From Bacteroidota bacterium (lineage in GTDB: Bacteria > Bacteroidota > Bacteroidia > B-17B0 > Aurantibacillaceae), in the NCBI GenBank assembly GCA_020162035.1, contig JAIUNM010000010.1:60634-124633 (forward strand): a DNA stretch of 64,000 bases, given 5' to 3'. Below the pieces are notes generated by a model. It had not been told where the DNA came from. It saw only the letters and a list, made by a program, of their open reading frames with translations, and did not search any database. Shown piece after piece: positions 1-8,379 of the stretch (within the stretch, counting starts at the first letter, position 1; each line of letters starts with the position of its first letter). Both the position numbers and the translations under genes were made by a program.

Positions 1-321
1 TTCAATTTCACCGGTTTCTGCATCTCGTGCAATTGTACCTAAAGGCACTTCTAAAATTTCATCTACACCTTGCTTGCCGCTACTGTTTGCGCTTCCTCCA
101 TTTTCTCCTTCACTTGCAATAACATGTTTACGGTATTTTAAATGAATTAACGTCCACAGTTGTTTATTGCCTTTTAATATTATATGTCCACCTCTGCCTC
201 CATTTCCTCCATCTGGGCCACCCATTGCAGTAAACTTATCTCTATGAAAATGCATAGAGCCAGCACCGCCTTTACCTGAGCGGCAACAAATTTTTACGTA
301 ATCAACAAAATTAGTATCCAA
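1..321 (-). CDS. obg: GTPase Obg/CgtA, N-terminal part (cut by window start)
   Basis: This is the first 107 codons of the ribosome-associated GTPase Obg; the rest lies outside the window. The translation begins [19 protein letters not shown], followed by the glycine-rich Obg fold ([14 protein letters not shown], then the [19 protein letters not shown] stretch), which is diagnostic of the family. The G domain is not in view. The likely start is TTG at 321-319: family members begin with a short M-x-x-NFVDY sequence, and no ATG or GTG lies in frame between it and the end of adk. It starts 11 bases after the adk stop codon, so it should be the third gene of a hpt-adk-obg operon. Obg acts in 50S subunit maturation and stress control (family knowledge). 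Confidence 0.93.
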   Translation of the reverse strand, partial: MDTNFVDYVKICCRSGKGGAGSMHFHRDKFTAMGGPDGGNGGRGGHIILKGNKQLWTLIHLKYRKHVIASEGENGGSANSSGKQGVDEILEVPLGTIARDAETGEIE

Positions 322-332
322 TTTAAAACAAC

Positions 333-1499
333 TTACTTTTTCTTTTTACCAACTTTTTTATTTAACTTTTTTGGTAATGCTTTTTTAGCAACAACCTTTT
401 TAACTACTTTTTTAGCAATTTTTTTAGTAGCTTTTTTAATTTTTGAGATTGGTTTTTTAATTATTTTTTTTGAAGCAGCCTTTTTTATTGGCTTTTTAGC
501 AACAACTTTTTTAACTACTTTTTTGCTTATCTTTTTAGCTGTTTTTTTAGGAATAGATTTTTTAACTACTTTTTTTACCGCTTTTTTAATTGGTTTTTTA
601 GCTACAGCTTTTTTAACGCTTTGTTTTTTCTTTACAACAGTTTTTGTTTTTTTAGAACTAGCCTTTTTAACTGGTTTTTGTTTAACAGAAGTTTTAACTA
701 CTTTTTTCACAACAGGTTTTTTTGTTTTTAAACTAGCACCAACATTTTTAGGCGATTTTTTGGTTTTTGTTTCTGCTAATTCTTCTGCTTCAGCGCGTTT
801 AATTGCGTCTATTTCAAGTAGTAATTCAGGTTCAATATCTTTTGCTACATCAAAATCTTTTATTGTTAAATCTAAATGTTCAATATCCGATTCAAGATGA
901 GTTAATTCCATTTCTGCTTTAATAAAAATAATTCTATCAGCAATATTGTTAAAAATTTCAGTAACAGAACCTATTCCATTAATACTATGAAATTTACCTT
1001 GCTCGTTATAATAATTTTTTAACGGCAAAGTTTTATTATTGTACTCTTGAATTCTAGTTCTAATAATTGTTTCGTCTTGGTCATCTGTTCTTCCACTATC
1101 TTTACCTCTATTTAATAATCGTTTAACTAACTCTTCATTATCCACTTCAAGTGCAACCATTGCACTTATGCCAGTACCTTTTTTTTGCAATAAATCATCT
1201 AAGGCTTCTGCTTGTATTGCAGTTCTTGGGAATCCATCAAAAATAAACCCTTTTGCAGTTGGATTTGCATCTAATTTATTTTCTATCATTCCAATTACAA
1301 TTTCATCACTAACTAATTGGCCACTATCCATAACAGATTTAGCTTGTTTTCCTAATTCTGTGCCGTTTGCAATTTCGTTTCTTAAAATATCGCCAGTGCT
1401 TAAATGCACTAAATTATATTTATTAATTAAATTTTCTGATTGTGTGCCTTTGCCTGCTCCTGGAGGGCCAAACAACACTAAATTCAACATTTTTTCCAT
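333..1499 (-). CDS. adk: Adenylate kinase with lysine-rich histone-H1-like C-terminal extension
   Basis: Residues 1-194 are a complete short-LID adenylate kinase (AMP + ATP to 2 ADP): P-loop GPPGAGKGT at 11-19, AMP-binding FDGFPRT at 87-93, and the short LID around GRTDDQDE at 136-143 without zinc cysteines. Bacterial Adk is normally about 190-220 aa, but this ORF runs to 388 aa. Residues 195-244 are an acidic linker. Residues 245-388 are almost entirely Lys with Ala, Val, Ser and Pro, in repeats such as [14 protein letters not shown], like the tails of bacterial histone-H1-like proteins. The reading frame is open throughout with no sign of a frameshift. ATG at 1499 or at 1490 ([11 protein letters not shown]) could start it; the second fits the family better. 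It lies 9 bases after hpt and 11 bases before obg. The tail's function is not known; binding to nucleic acid or polyphosphate is inference. Confidence 0.95.
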   Translation of the reverse strand: MEKMLNLVLFGPPGAGKGTQSENLINKYNLVHLSTGDILRNEIANGTELGKQAKSVMDSGQLVSDEIVIGMIENKLDANPTAKGFIFDGFPRTAIQAEALDDLLQKKGTGISAMVALEVDNEELVKRLLNRGKDSGRTDDQDETIIRTRIQEYNNKTLPLKNYYNEQGKFHSINGIGSVTEIFNNIADRIIFIKAEMELTHLESDIEHLDLTIKDFDVAKDIEPELLLEIDAIKRAEAEELAETKTKKSPKNVGASLKTKKPVVKKVVKTSVKQKPVKKASSKKTKTVVKKKQSVKKAVAKKPIKKAVKKVVKKSIPKKTAKKISKKVVKKVVAKKPIKKAASKKIIKKPISKIKKATKKIAKKVVKKVVAKKALPKKLNKKVGKKKK

Positions 1500-1508
1500 A
1501 TTATTTAT

Positions 1509-2045
1509 TTAAGCTAAAACGTATATTTCTTTTAAATTTCTACCTAATCCATCATAATCTAAACCATATCCAACAACAAAATCGTTAGGAATTTCTATTC
1601 CAACGTAATCAATTTTTCTTTCTTTTTTATAAGCATCTGGTTTAAGTAAAGCAGTTACAATTTTTATTTGTTTTACATTTTTTCTTTGTAAAACTACTTC
1701 TAATTTTTCAATTGTGGTTCCAGTATCTACAATATCTTCAACAACTACTATTGTTCTGTTACTTAAATCTTCGCTTAATCCTATTAATTCTGAAACAGTA
1801 CCTGTGCTTGATGTACCATGATAACTAGCTAATTTAATAAACGAAATTTGACAAGGTATTGTAATTTCTTTTAATAAATCTGAGGCAAACATAAATGAAC
1901 CATTTAGTACAACTAAAAAAATTGGAAATTCATTTTCTAAATCGGTATTAATTTTTTTTGCTAAATTTTTTACAGCAAAAGCAATTTTATTTTCGTCCAA
2001 ATAAGGTTTAAATTGTTTATCTTTTAATGTAACTAAGTTGCTCAT
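1509..2045 (-). CDS. hpt: Hypoxanthine phosphoribosyltransferase
   Basis: This is a purine-salvage enzyme that makes IMP or GMP from hypoxanthine or guanine and PRPP. The PRPP-binding motif VVVEDIVDTGTT is clear, and the C-terminal YVGIEIPNDFVVGYGLDYDG is the usual hpt signature. The length (178 aa) is normal. I chose ATG at 2045 (MSNLVTLKDKQ) over the in-frame TTG three codons upstream. A TATATTTG box (2052-2059, minus strand) sits only six bases before this ATG. It is the first gene of a compact run with adk and obg, which links purine salvage, adenylate balance and a GTPase. Confidence 0.96.
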   Translation of the reverse strand: MSNLVTLKDKQFKPYLDENKIAFAVKNLAKKINTDLENEFPIFLVVLNGSFMFASDLLKEITIPCQISFIKLASYHGTSSTGTVSELIGLSEDLSNRTIVVVEDIVDTGTTIEKLEVVLQRKNVKQIKIVTALLKPDAYKKERKIDYVGIEIPNDFVVGYGLDYDGLGRNLKEIYVLA

Positions 2046-2051
2046 TTTAAG

Positions 2052-2059
2052 CAAATATA
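2052..2059 (-). promoter_or_regulatory. TAnnTTTG promoter box of hpt-adk-obg
   Basis: TATATTTG on the minus strand matches the Bacteroidota -7 consensus TAnnTTTG exactly. Only six bases separate it from the hpt ATG, so the transcript would have almost no leader. No convincing -33 element was seen. Confidence 0.5.
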
Positions 2060-2091
2060 CGTGTTTTAATTAAACCAAAATCAATCTATAA

Positions 2092-2121
2092 CAAAAAAGC
2101 CGATTCATTTCTGAATCGGCT
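2092..2121 (-). terminator. Rho-independent terminator of the M43 protease gene
   Basis: A perfect 10-bp stem (AGCCGATTCA at 2098-2107, TGAATCGGCT at 2112-2121) with a TTTC loop is followed on the minus strand by a run of T. It lies 20 bases after the M43 protease stop codon and ends before the hpt promoter. Confidence 0.9.
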
Positions 2122-2141
2122 ATAAAAAACAAACTTAATTT

Positions 2142-4556
2142 TTATTTATTTAAAACTATTCGTTTAACTATTTTTTCGTTTCCATTATTTATAGTTACAA
2201 AGTAAACACCGTTGCTATAATTTTTTAAATCAAGGTTAAACACCTCGTTAGTTACATTATTATGTTTACTTGACCCCATTAATTGTCCCATTACATTGTT
2301 TATAGTAACCTCTATTGTTTGGTTAGTAGCAAACGTTGTAATTAAACTTAATTCGCCATTACTTGGGTTAGGATATAACATTACAGAATTTGAAAACTCT
2401 GTAGTTTTTATTCCACTTGGTGTACCACATTGCATAATTGGTAAAATAGCTAAATTAGCATTAAAACCCCAAGCGGTTTTCATTTCGTACCAAGCTTGTG
2501 CCGCAGGAACCCCTGTCCATTTTTCGTACCCTCTGCTAACAGCAGTACTAACACCTGCATTAAATACAACTGCTGTATCTCCAGTTCCTGTAGGTAAAAC
2601 AAGTGATGCAAAAAATCCACCTGATGAAGGTGCTGAAACAGGCGTACCAAAATTAAAACGATAAGGTTTAATTATTGGTGTAGAAAATGCTAAAGCAGGA
2701 TTACCGCAGTAACTAACGTTAGTTTGAGAAGTAACTGCCATAATTGAACCTAATGTTGTACTAGTGAATCCTATTGATGAATTAGGCACAATGCCTGAAG
2801 GTGCTCCAGTAAATGTAGTTGATGTAGAATTATATATTCTCATACCAACAGATGAAGATGCATTTCCACCAGTACCTCTTGAACCATTATTAAAAAATAA
2901 AACCATTACACCTGTAATTTCAGGTGTGGTAATTGCACTATAATCTGCATTGGTATAATATTCTGCTTTTTCTAAATCTCCATAACAGTTACTACCTGCA
3001 ATGTATCCTGCATTTGGACTACAACCTGGAGTGCTTCCATCTGCCCCGCCTTTAAATACATTTAAAGTATCTGCATTAGAAAAATGAGATAAAGTATCAT
3101 CACAATTAGGTGTAACACTACAATTTGAAATTACAATTGCATTAAAATCTGTGTTTGACCCTAATGAATTTGTAGCAACAACAGAAATTGTATAAGAACC
3201 CGGTGTTGTAAAGTTAATACTTGGATTTGTTGCCGTATTGTTTGGACTAAATGAAACACCTGAAGAAGGGCTTGAACTCCAAACATAAGTAGGATTTGGA
3301 TTACCATTAGATGAGTTATTAGTTGCAATTGATGTATTTATGCAACCATTTGCAGGAATACTAAAATTAGCTATTGGCGCAGAAGCAGATATATTACATA
3401 ATGTTGCAGCACTTGCTGTTAATTGATTACGATGAGTACCATTTGCCATTGCTGTTTGCATACGTGAACGTTGATCTGGTGTAAACATATAGCAATAAGG
3501 ATCATCAACATAATCCATAATATTCATAAACATATTCCCATTTGGAGCGCCCGCACATGAGTTAGAACCTGTTGCATATAAAGGATAAGTTGGTGCACCA
3601 TAATTTTGACCGTATTGTCCACCAGCAAATCCACCTTTTTGTGGTGGCGTATCGTTACAATAATCTGTTGCAGAACAATCGCCTGAAATGTTTCCGTTTC
3701 CATCTCCTCCAATATGGCGTAAACCTAACCAGTGGCCAATTTCATGAGAACATGTTCTACCTTTATTGTATTGCGTGTATAATGTTCCAACAGTTCCTGT
3801 TGCTGCATAATGTGCCCAAACACCATCAGTAGTATTTGTACCTAGCCCACCAGGTAAACCTGTTAAACCACTACCAGCCGGAAAAGTAGCAAAACCTAAT
3901 AAGCCTGCTCCGCTATTACAATCAGAAACCCAAATATTTAAATAACGTGTAGGATCCCAAATAGTTTGAGGTTTCATTATACTATTGCAAAAATTTTGAA
4001 ATGTAGAAGGAGTATTATAATTAGAATGAGCAGGATTTTTTTGAGTAAACCCACCTGATAAAGTTAATGAATTATAGTTATATCTATGAATCCCTGGTTC
4101 TGTTAACGTTGTTCCACTAGGGTCTTTTTGCGCTAAGCAAAAATTTATGTTAGTATTTGCTGCACCAACGGCTGAAAATGCAGTTGCTGCTAAATTTCCA
4201 ACATTAAAACCTGTACCTGCATAATCTGCATTTAAAGGTCCCATCTGAGAATTAACTTGAGATTGAGAAATGTTTGGAGCTGTACCTACACCTTGCCCAC
4301 CATGAATGATGTGAAATATAACAGGAATTGTGTAATTTGCCATGTTTGATTTACCTTGTTGTTGCTTAAATTCTTCAACTTTTTGGTTAAACCATGCATC
4401 CCACTCTGCAGGTGGTATTTGAGTGTAACAACCTCTATTATTTATATGTTGTGGTTGTTGAACAATGTTTACTGGTAGTGCAGAATTTGTAACCTTTTTT
4501 TGAGCATAGGTTCCAAAAGCGAGTAAACTTGCTAGTGAAAGTAATTTTATTCTCAT
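2142..4556 (-). CDS. Secreted M43 (pappalysin-like) zinc metalloprotease with PKD and T9SS sorting domains
   Basis: An 804-aa protein with an N-terminal signal peptide (about residues 1-19, ending at TYAQ). The zinc site HEIGHWLGLRH is at 271-281 and the Met-turn NIMDY at 345-349, the M43 family pattern. The cysteines in the catalytic domain suggest disulfides. A PKD-like beta domain follows at about 390-480. The C-terminus (about 725-804) is a T9SS type A sorting domain with MLYPNPSNGELSL and NGVYFVTI, so the protein should cross the outer membrane by type IX secretion and be anchored or released. The domain between about 485 and 720 is unassigned. The gene stands alone, with its own terminator downstream. 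The family call is firm; the substrate is unknown. Confidence 0.92.
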   Translation of the reverse strand: MRIKLLSLASLLAFGTYAQKKVTNSALPVNIVQQPQHINNRGCYTQIPPAEWDAWFNQKVEEFKQQQGKSNMANYTIPVIFHIIHGGQGVGTAPNISQSQVNSQMGPLNADYAGTGFNVGNLAATAFSAVGAANTNINFCLAQKDPSGTTLTEPGIHRYNYNSLTLSGGFTQKNPAHSNYNTPSTFQNFCNSIMKPQTIWDPTRYLNIWVSDCNSGAGLLGFATFPAGSGLTGLPGGLGTNTTDGVWAHYAATGTVGTLYTQYNKGRTCSHEIGHWLGLRHIGGDGNGNISGDCSATDYCNDTPPQKGGFAGGQYGQNYGAPTYPLYATGSNSCAGAPNGNMFMNIMDYVDDPYCYMFTPDQRSRMQTAMANGTHRNQLTASAATLCNISASAPIANFSIPANGCINTSIATNNSSNGNPNPTYVWSSSPSSGVSFSPNNTATNPSINFTTPGSYTISVVATNSLGSNTDFNAIVISNCSVTPNCDDTLSHFSNADTLNVFKGGADGSTPGCSPNAGYIAGSNCYGDLEKAEYYTNADYSAITTPEITGVMVLFFNNGSRGTGGNASSSVGMRIYNSTSTTFTGAPSGIVPNSSIGFTSTTLGSIMAVTSQTNVSYCGNPALAFSTPIIKPYRFNFGTPVSAPSSGGFFASLVLPTGTGDTAVVFNAGVSTAVSRGYEKWTGVPAAQAWYEMKTAWGFNANLAILPIMQCGTPSGIKTTEFSNSVMLYPNPSNGELSLITTFATNQTIEVTINNVMGQLMGSSKHNNVTNEVFNLDLKNYSNGVYFVTINNGNEKIVKRIVLNK

Positions 4557-4723
4557 GTTGTGTTTGTTTTTGTTTAAGCTAAAGTAATTTATTTTTAAGC
4601 CAACGCAAAATTTAAATGTTAAATTCTACTCAATTTTAGACAAAACAAAAAAAATTAACATAAAATTATTATTTAAAGCATTTGTTTTAATAATTTAATT
4701 AAAAAAAATAATTTTTACAGAAT

Positions 4724-6679
4724 TTAAAATTTCAAACCAATAACTAAAACGTCATCTACCTGGTCTAGTTTTCCTCTAAAGTATATGAAAAAGTTTTCTA
4801 AGTTACTTTTCATTTCAGAAATTTGAGTGTTTTTATTGTTTAACAAAATTTCCTTAAATTTTTTAGTGGTCATTTTTTTGTTTTTTTCGAAACCAAATTG
4901 GTCAGCATAACCATCGGTAGTCATAAATACTAAATCGCCTGAGTCCAAAATAATTTCGGTTTCATTAAACTCTTGCTCATTACTTGTAAAGCCTCCAATA
5001 GCTGTTTTTGTTGATTTAATCTCTTCTACAATTGAATTGCTTTTCCTTAAAATTAATAATGAACGATTTGCACCAGCATAATTAATTTTAGTTTTACCAT
5101 TTGCTAAATAATTTATGTTTATTAAAGCAATATCCATACCATCTCGATTGGTATTGTTTTCGTTTTGATTGAGTGATTTTTTTACTCCAACATTTAATAA
5201 ACTTAAAACTTGTTTCGGACTGCTACTAATAGCTGCAGCTTTATCAAGATTTTCTTTACCAATTAAACTCATAAAAGCGCCTGGTACGCCATGACCAGTA
5301 CAATCTACACATGCCATTAAAAACCCATTATTAGTTTCTGCTGCCCAATAAAAATCGCCGCTTACAATATCTTTAGGTTTATATAAGATAAAATAATCTT
5401 TTAAATTTTTCTTTAATATAGTTTCCGATGCCAATAAACTTTGTTGAATTAATTTTGCATAATTAATACTGTCTGTAATTTCTTTATTTTTTTCTTCAAT
5501 TAATAAATTTTTAAAGGCTAATTGTTTGGCGTTTCTTTTATTTAACACAAAACTTCTGTAAATAAAAATAACTGCAATTAAAGACATTAATAAAGCCACA
5601 ACAGAAGCTATAATTAAATTTTTTTGTTTAGCATTTTGTTCTGTTTTATTTTTAATTTGCTCAGACTTTAATTTAAGTTCAGCATCTTTTTTTTCGCTGT
5701 TGTATTTAATTTCTAATTCTTGTAATTCATTGTTATTCTTTTCACTTTCAATTGAATCTTTTGCATTTTTATACTTTTCCCAAATTAAACAACATTCTTT
5801 ATACTTTTTTAAATTAAATAAACTGCTTTGAATTCCAAGTAATCCATTACAATAAAAATTACCTATTTTATTTTCAAAAGCTAATTTTGTTCCTTCTTCT
5901 AAATGAATTAAAGCTTCTTTATATTCTTTTTTTAAATTAAGTACATTTCCAATATTAATTTTAGATCCAGAGACTCCTTTTATATCATTTAATTTTGATC
6001 TTATTTGAAGACCTTTATTTAAAAAACTAATTGCATTATCATAATCTTTTGTTTTTTTATAAATTAAACCAATATTATTATAAGTGTTAGCTAAATATTT
6101 TTTTTTACCATTTTTTAATCTTATTTCTAAAGCTTTAAAATGATAAAATAATGAGGAATCTGTTTGATTTATGTTTTTATAAATTGTACCTAAAGCGTTA
6201 TAGTTCTCTGACAAATCTGTACTGTCGTATATTAATTTTGCAATTGGTATGGAGTAATGGTATTGCCTAATTGCAATTTTATATTTTCCATCATTTGAAT
6301 AAACATTCCCTATTCTATTATGGCAAATAACTTGAACATACAAATTGCTTACATTCTCAGCCTCTTTAAGGGCTAAAATATAACTTTCAAGTGCTTTATC
6401 GTATTTTTTTAAATCATCGAAATAATAGCCTTGTTTAAATATAGCGTATGAATTAAGCCTTTTTAATTTTGAATTTTTGCCAAGTTCACCAATTAAAAAA
6501 ATTAAAGAGTCTTTTTGTTCTTGATTTAATTTTTCAGAAAAAGAAGCCTTGTAATAAGTATCTATTTTTACGCTATCGTTTTTAGCGTTCTTAATTTTTA
6601 AGTTAAGACTATCTAAATAGCTTTGAGAATAACTTAATTTAAAGCACAATAAAAATAATATGTAAAATATATTACGCAA
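4724..6679 (-). CDS. TPR-containing SpoIIE-family protein phosphatase
   Basis: A 651-aa membrane protein. It has a signal peptide (1-19), about five to six TPR units (about 75-310, e.g. YNALGTIYKN, YNNIGLIYKK), a coiled coil, one membrane helix at about 354-375, a second coiled stretch, and a SpoIIE/PP2C domain at about 430-651. The metal-binding motifs VSGDFYWA (439-446), DCTGHGVPGAFMSL and TTDGYADQFG are intact, and it ends with QVDDVLVIGL. TPR domains outside the membrane linked to a cytoplasmic serine phosphatase is a common Bacteroidota layout. The partner (anti-sigma-factor antagonist or other) is not encoded nearby. It begins 4 bases after the P5C dehydrogenase stop codon, so the two are probably co-transcribed. 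Confidence 0.9.
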   Translation of the reverse strand: MRNIFYILFLLCFKLSYSQSYLDSLNLKIKNAKNDSVKIDTYYKASFSEKLNQEQKDSLIFLIGELGKNSKLKRLNSYAIFKQGYYFDDLKKYDKALESYILALKEAENVSNLYVQVICHNRIGNVYSNDGKYKIAIRQYHYSIPIAKLIYDSTDLSENYNALGTIYKNINQTDSSLFYHFKALEIRLKNGKKKYLANTYNNIGLIYKKTKDYDNAISFLNKGLQIRSKLNDIKGVSGSKINIGNVLNLKKEYKEALIHLEEGTKLAFENKIGNFYCNGLLGIQSSLFNLKKYKECCLIWEKYKNAKDSIESEKNNNELQELEIKYNSEKKDAELKLKSEQIKNKTEQNAKQKNLIIASVVALLMSLIAVIFIYRSFVLNKRNAKQLAFKNLLIEEKNKEITDSINYAKLIQQSLLASETILKKNLKDYFILYKPKDIVSGDFYWAAETNNGFLMACVDCTGHGVPGAFMSLIGKENLDKAAAISSSPKQVLSLLNVGVKKSLNQNENNTNRDGMDIALININYLANGKTKINYAGANRSLLILRKSNSIVEEIKSTKTAIGGFTSNEQEFNETEIILDSGDLVFMTTDGYADQFGFEKNKKMTTKKFKEILLNNKNTQISEMKSNLENFFIYFRGKLDQVDDVLVIGLKF

Positions 6680-6683
6680 CCAA

Positions 6684-8315
6684 TTAATCGGCTTGTAAAA
6701 ATGGGTATCTGTAATCTACAGGCGGAACCCAAGTTTCTTTAATTGTTCGTGGGCTCACCCAACGCAATAAATTTACCTTATGTCCGGCTTTATCGTTTGT
6801 TCCACTACCTCTTGCTCCACCAAATGGTTGTTGCCCAACTACAGCACCTGTACATTTATCGTTAATATAAAAATTACCTGCACTATTTGCTAATTTTTTA
6901 CAAGCTAAATCAATTACATATCTATCGTTTGCAATAATAGAGCCTGTTAATGCGTAAATACTTGTGCTATCTACAATATCTAATAATTCTTCAAACTTAT
7001 TATCATCGTAAACATAAATGGTTAAAACTGGGCCAAATAATTCTTCGCACATGGTTGTGTATTTTGGATCATCAACTTTTATAGCTGTAGGTTCTATAAA
7101 ATATCCAACCGATTTATCTGCATTACCTCCAACAATTATTTCAACTCCTTTATCAGTTTTTGCTTTGTCAATTGCTCCTTTTAATTTATCAAAACTTTTT
7201 TCGTCTATTACTGCATTAACAAAATTGGTAAAATCTTCTGTTCCTCCCATTTTCATTGATTTTACATCGTCAACAAATTGTTTTTTAAACTCAGGCCACA
7301 TACTTGCTGGCACATAAGCTCTAGAACAAGCGCTACATTTTTGTCCTTGGTACTCAAAGGCACCACGCGCAACAGCAACTGCACTTTCTTTAACATCTGC
7401 AGATTGATGAATAACAATAAAATCTTTACCGCCAGTTTCACCAACAATTTTTGGATACGATTTATATTTATGAATATTGTTTCCAATAGATTTCCAAATG
7501 TTTTGAAACACCTCGGTGCTACCTGTAAAATGAATTCCAGCAAAATCTTTATGATTAAAAATTACTTCGGCAGCATCTGGCCCGCTTGGGTAAATTAAAT
7601 TTATTACACCTGCAGGTACGCCAGCTTTATTAAATACTTCCATTAACACATTTGCACTATAAACCTGCGTATTACTTGGTTTCCAAACAACAGTATTGCC
7701 CATCATAGCACAGCTTGTAGGTAAATTACCTGCTATGGCTGTAAAGTTAAATGGTGTGAGTGCGTAAATAAATCCTTCTAATGGCCTCCATTCTATTCTA
7801 TTCCACATACCAGGCCCACTAATTGGTTGTTCGTTATAAATTTCAGTCATAAACGAAACATTAAATCTTAAAAAATCTATTATTTCGCAAGCACTATCAA
7901 TTTCAGCCTGAAAAGCGTTTTTACTTTGCCCAAGCATAGTTGCAGCGTTTAGTTTTGCTCTATACGGACCTGCAATTAAATCTGCTGCTTTTAAAAAGAT
8001 ACTTGCTCTATGTTCCCAAGGTAAATTAGCCCATTGCTCTTTTGCGGCTAAAGCAGCGTCAATTGCTTGTTGTATATGTGTTTTATCACTTTTATGATAT
8101 TGCCCTAAAGTGTGTTTATGCTCATGTGGGGGGTGTAAACGGGCAACAACATTACTACGCACTTCTTTTCCTCCTATGTACATAGGCACATCTATTTCAA
8201 TACTTCTTAAATAAGAAAGCATAGATTGTAATTCTTTTCTTTCAGGACTACCTGCTGCATATTGCTTAATTGGTTCGTTAACCGGAGTTGGTACTTTATA
8301 AATTCCTTTTGGCAT
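6684..8315 (-). CDS. pruA: L-glutamate gamma-semialdehyde (1-pyrroline-5-carboxylate) dehydrogenase
   Basis: This enzyme oxidises glutamate-5-semialdehyde, from proline or arginine breakdown, to glutamate with NAD+. It has the aldehyde dehydrogenase fold with NAD-site FTGSTEVF near 263-270, the glutamate in VGETGGKDF (E293), and catalytic Cys327 in GQKCSACSRAYVP. The length (543 aa) and the WNRIEWRPLEGF stretch fit the single-function P5CDH class. The start is ATG at 8315 (MPKGIYKVPTP); the ORF extends six codons upstream to a TTG with no family similarity. No proline dehydrogenase is nearby. The next gene, a SpoIIE phosphatase, is 4 bases away. Confidence 0.95.
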   Translation of the reverse strand: MPKGIYKVPTPVNEPIKQYAAGSPERKELQSMLSYLRSIEIDVPMYIGGKEVRSNVVARLHPPHEHKHTLGQYHKSDKTHIQQAIDAALAAKEQWANLPWEHRASIFLKAADLIAGPYRAKLNAATMLGQSKNAFQAEIDSACEIIDFLRFNVSFMTEIYNEQPISGPGMWNRIEWRPLEGFIYALTPFNFTAIAGNLPTSCAMMGNTVVWKPSNTQVYSANVLMEVFNKAGVPAGVINLIYPSGPDAAEVIFNHKDFAGIHFTGSTEVFQNIWKSIGNNIHKYKSYPKIVGETGGKDFIVIHQSADVKESAVAVARGAFEYQGQKCSACSRAYVPASMWPEFKKQFVDDVKSMKMGGTEDFTNFVNAVIDEKSFDKLKGAIDKAKTDKGVEIIVGGNADKSVGYFIEPTAIKVDDPKYTTMCEELFGPVLTIYVYDDNKFEELLDIVDSTSIYALTGSIIANDRYVIDLACKKLANSAGNFYINDKCTGAVVGQQPFGGARGSGTNDKAGHKVNLLRWVSPRTIKETWVPPVDYRYPFLQAD

Positions 8316-8379
8316 AAAAATAATTTTAAGCAATAAAGATAAGTTTTATTTTACTTTAAAAACATTAAATTAACAACAA

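Noticed and set aside
337..780. T-rich low-complexity plus strand with a long hydrophobic plus-strand ORF.
   Set aside because: It is the reverse complement of the lysine codons of the adk tail; the hydrophobic reading is a shadow.
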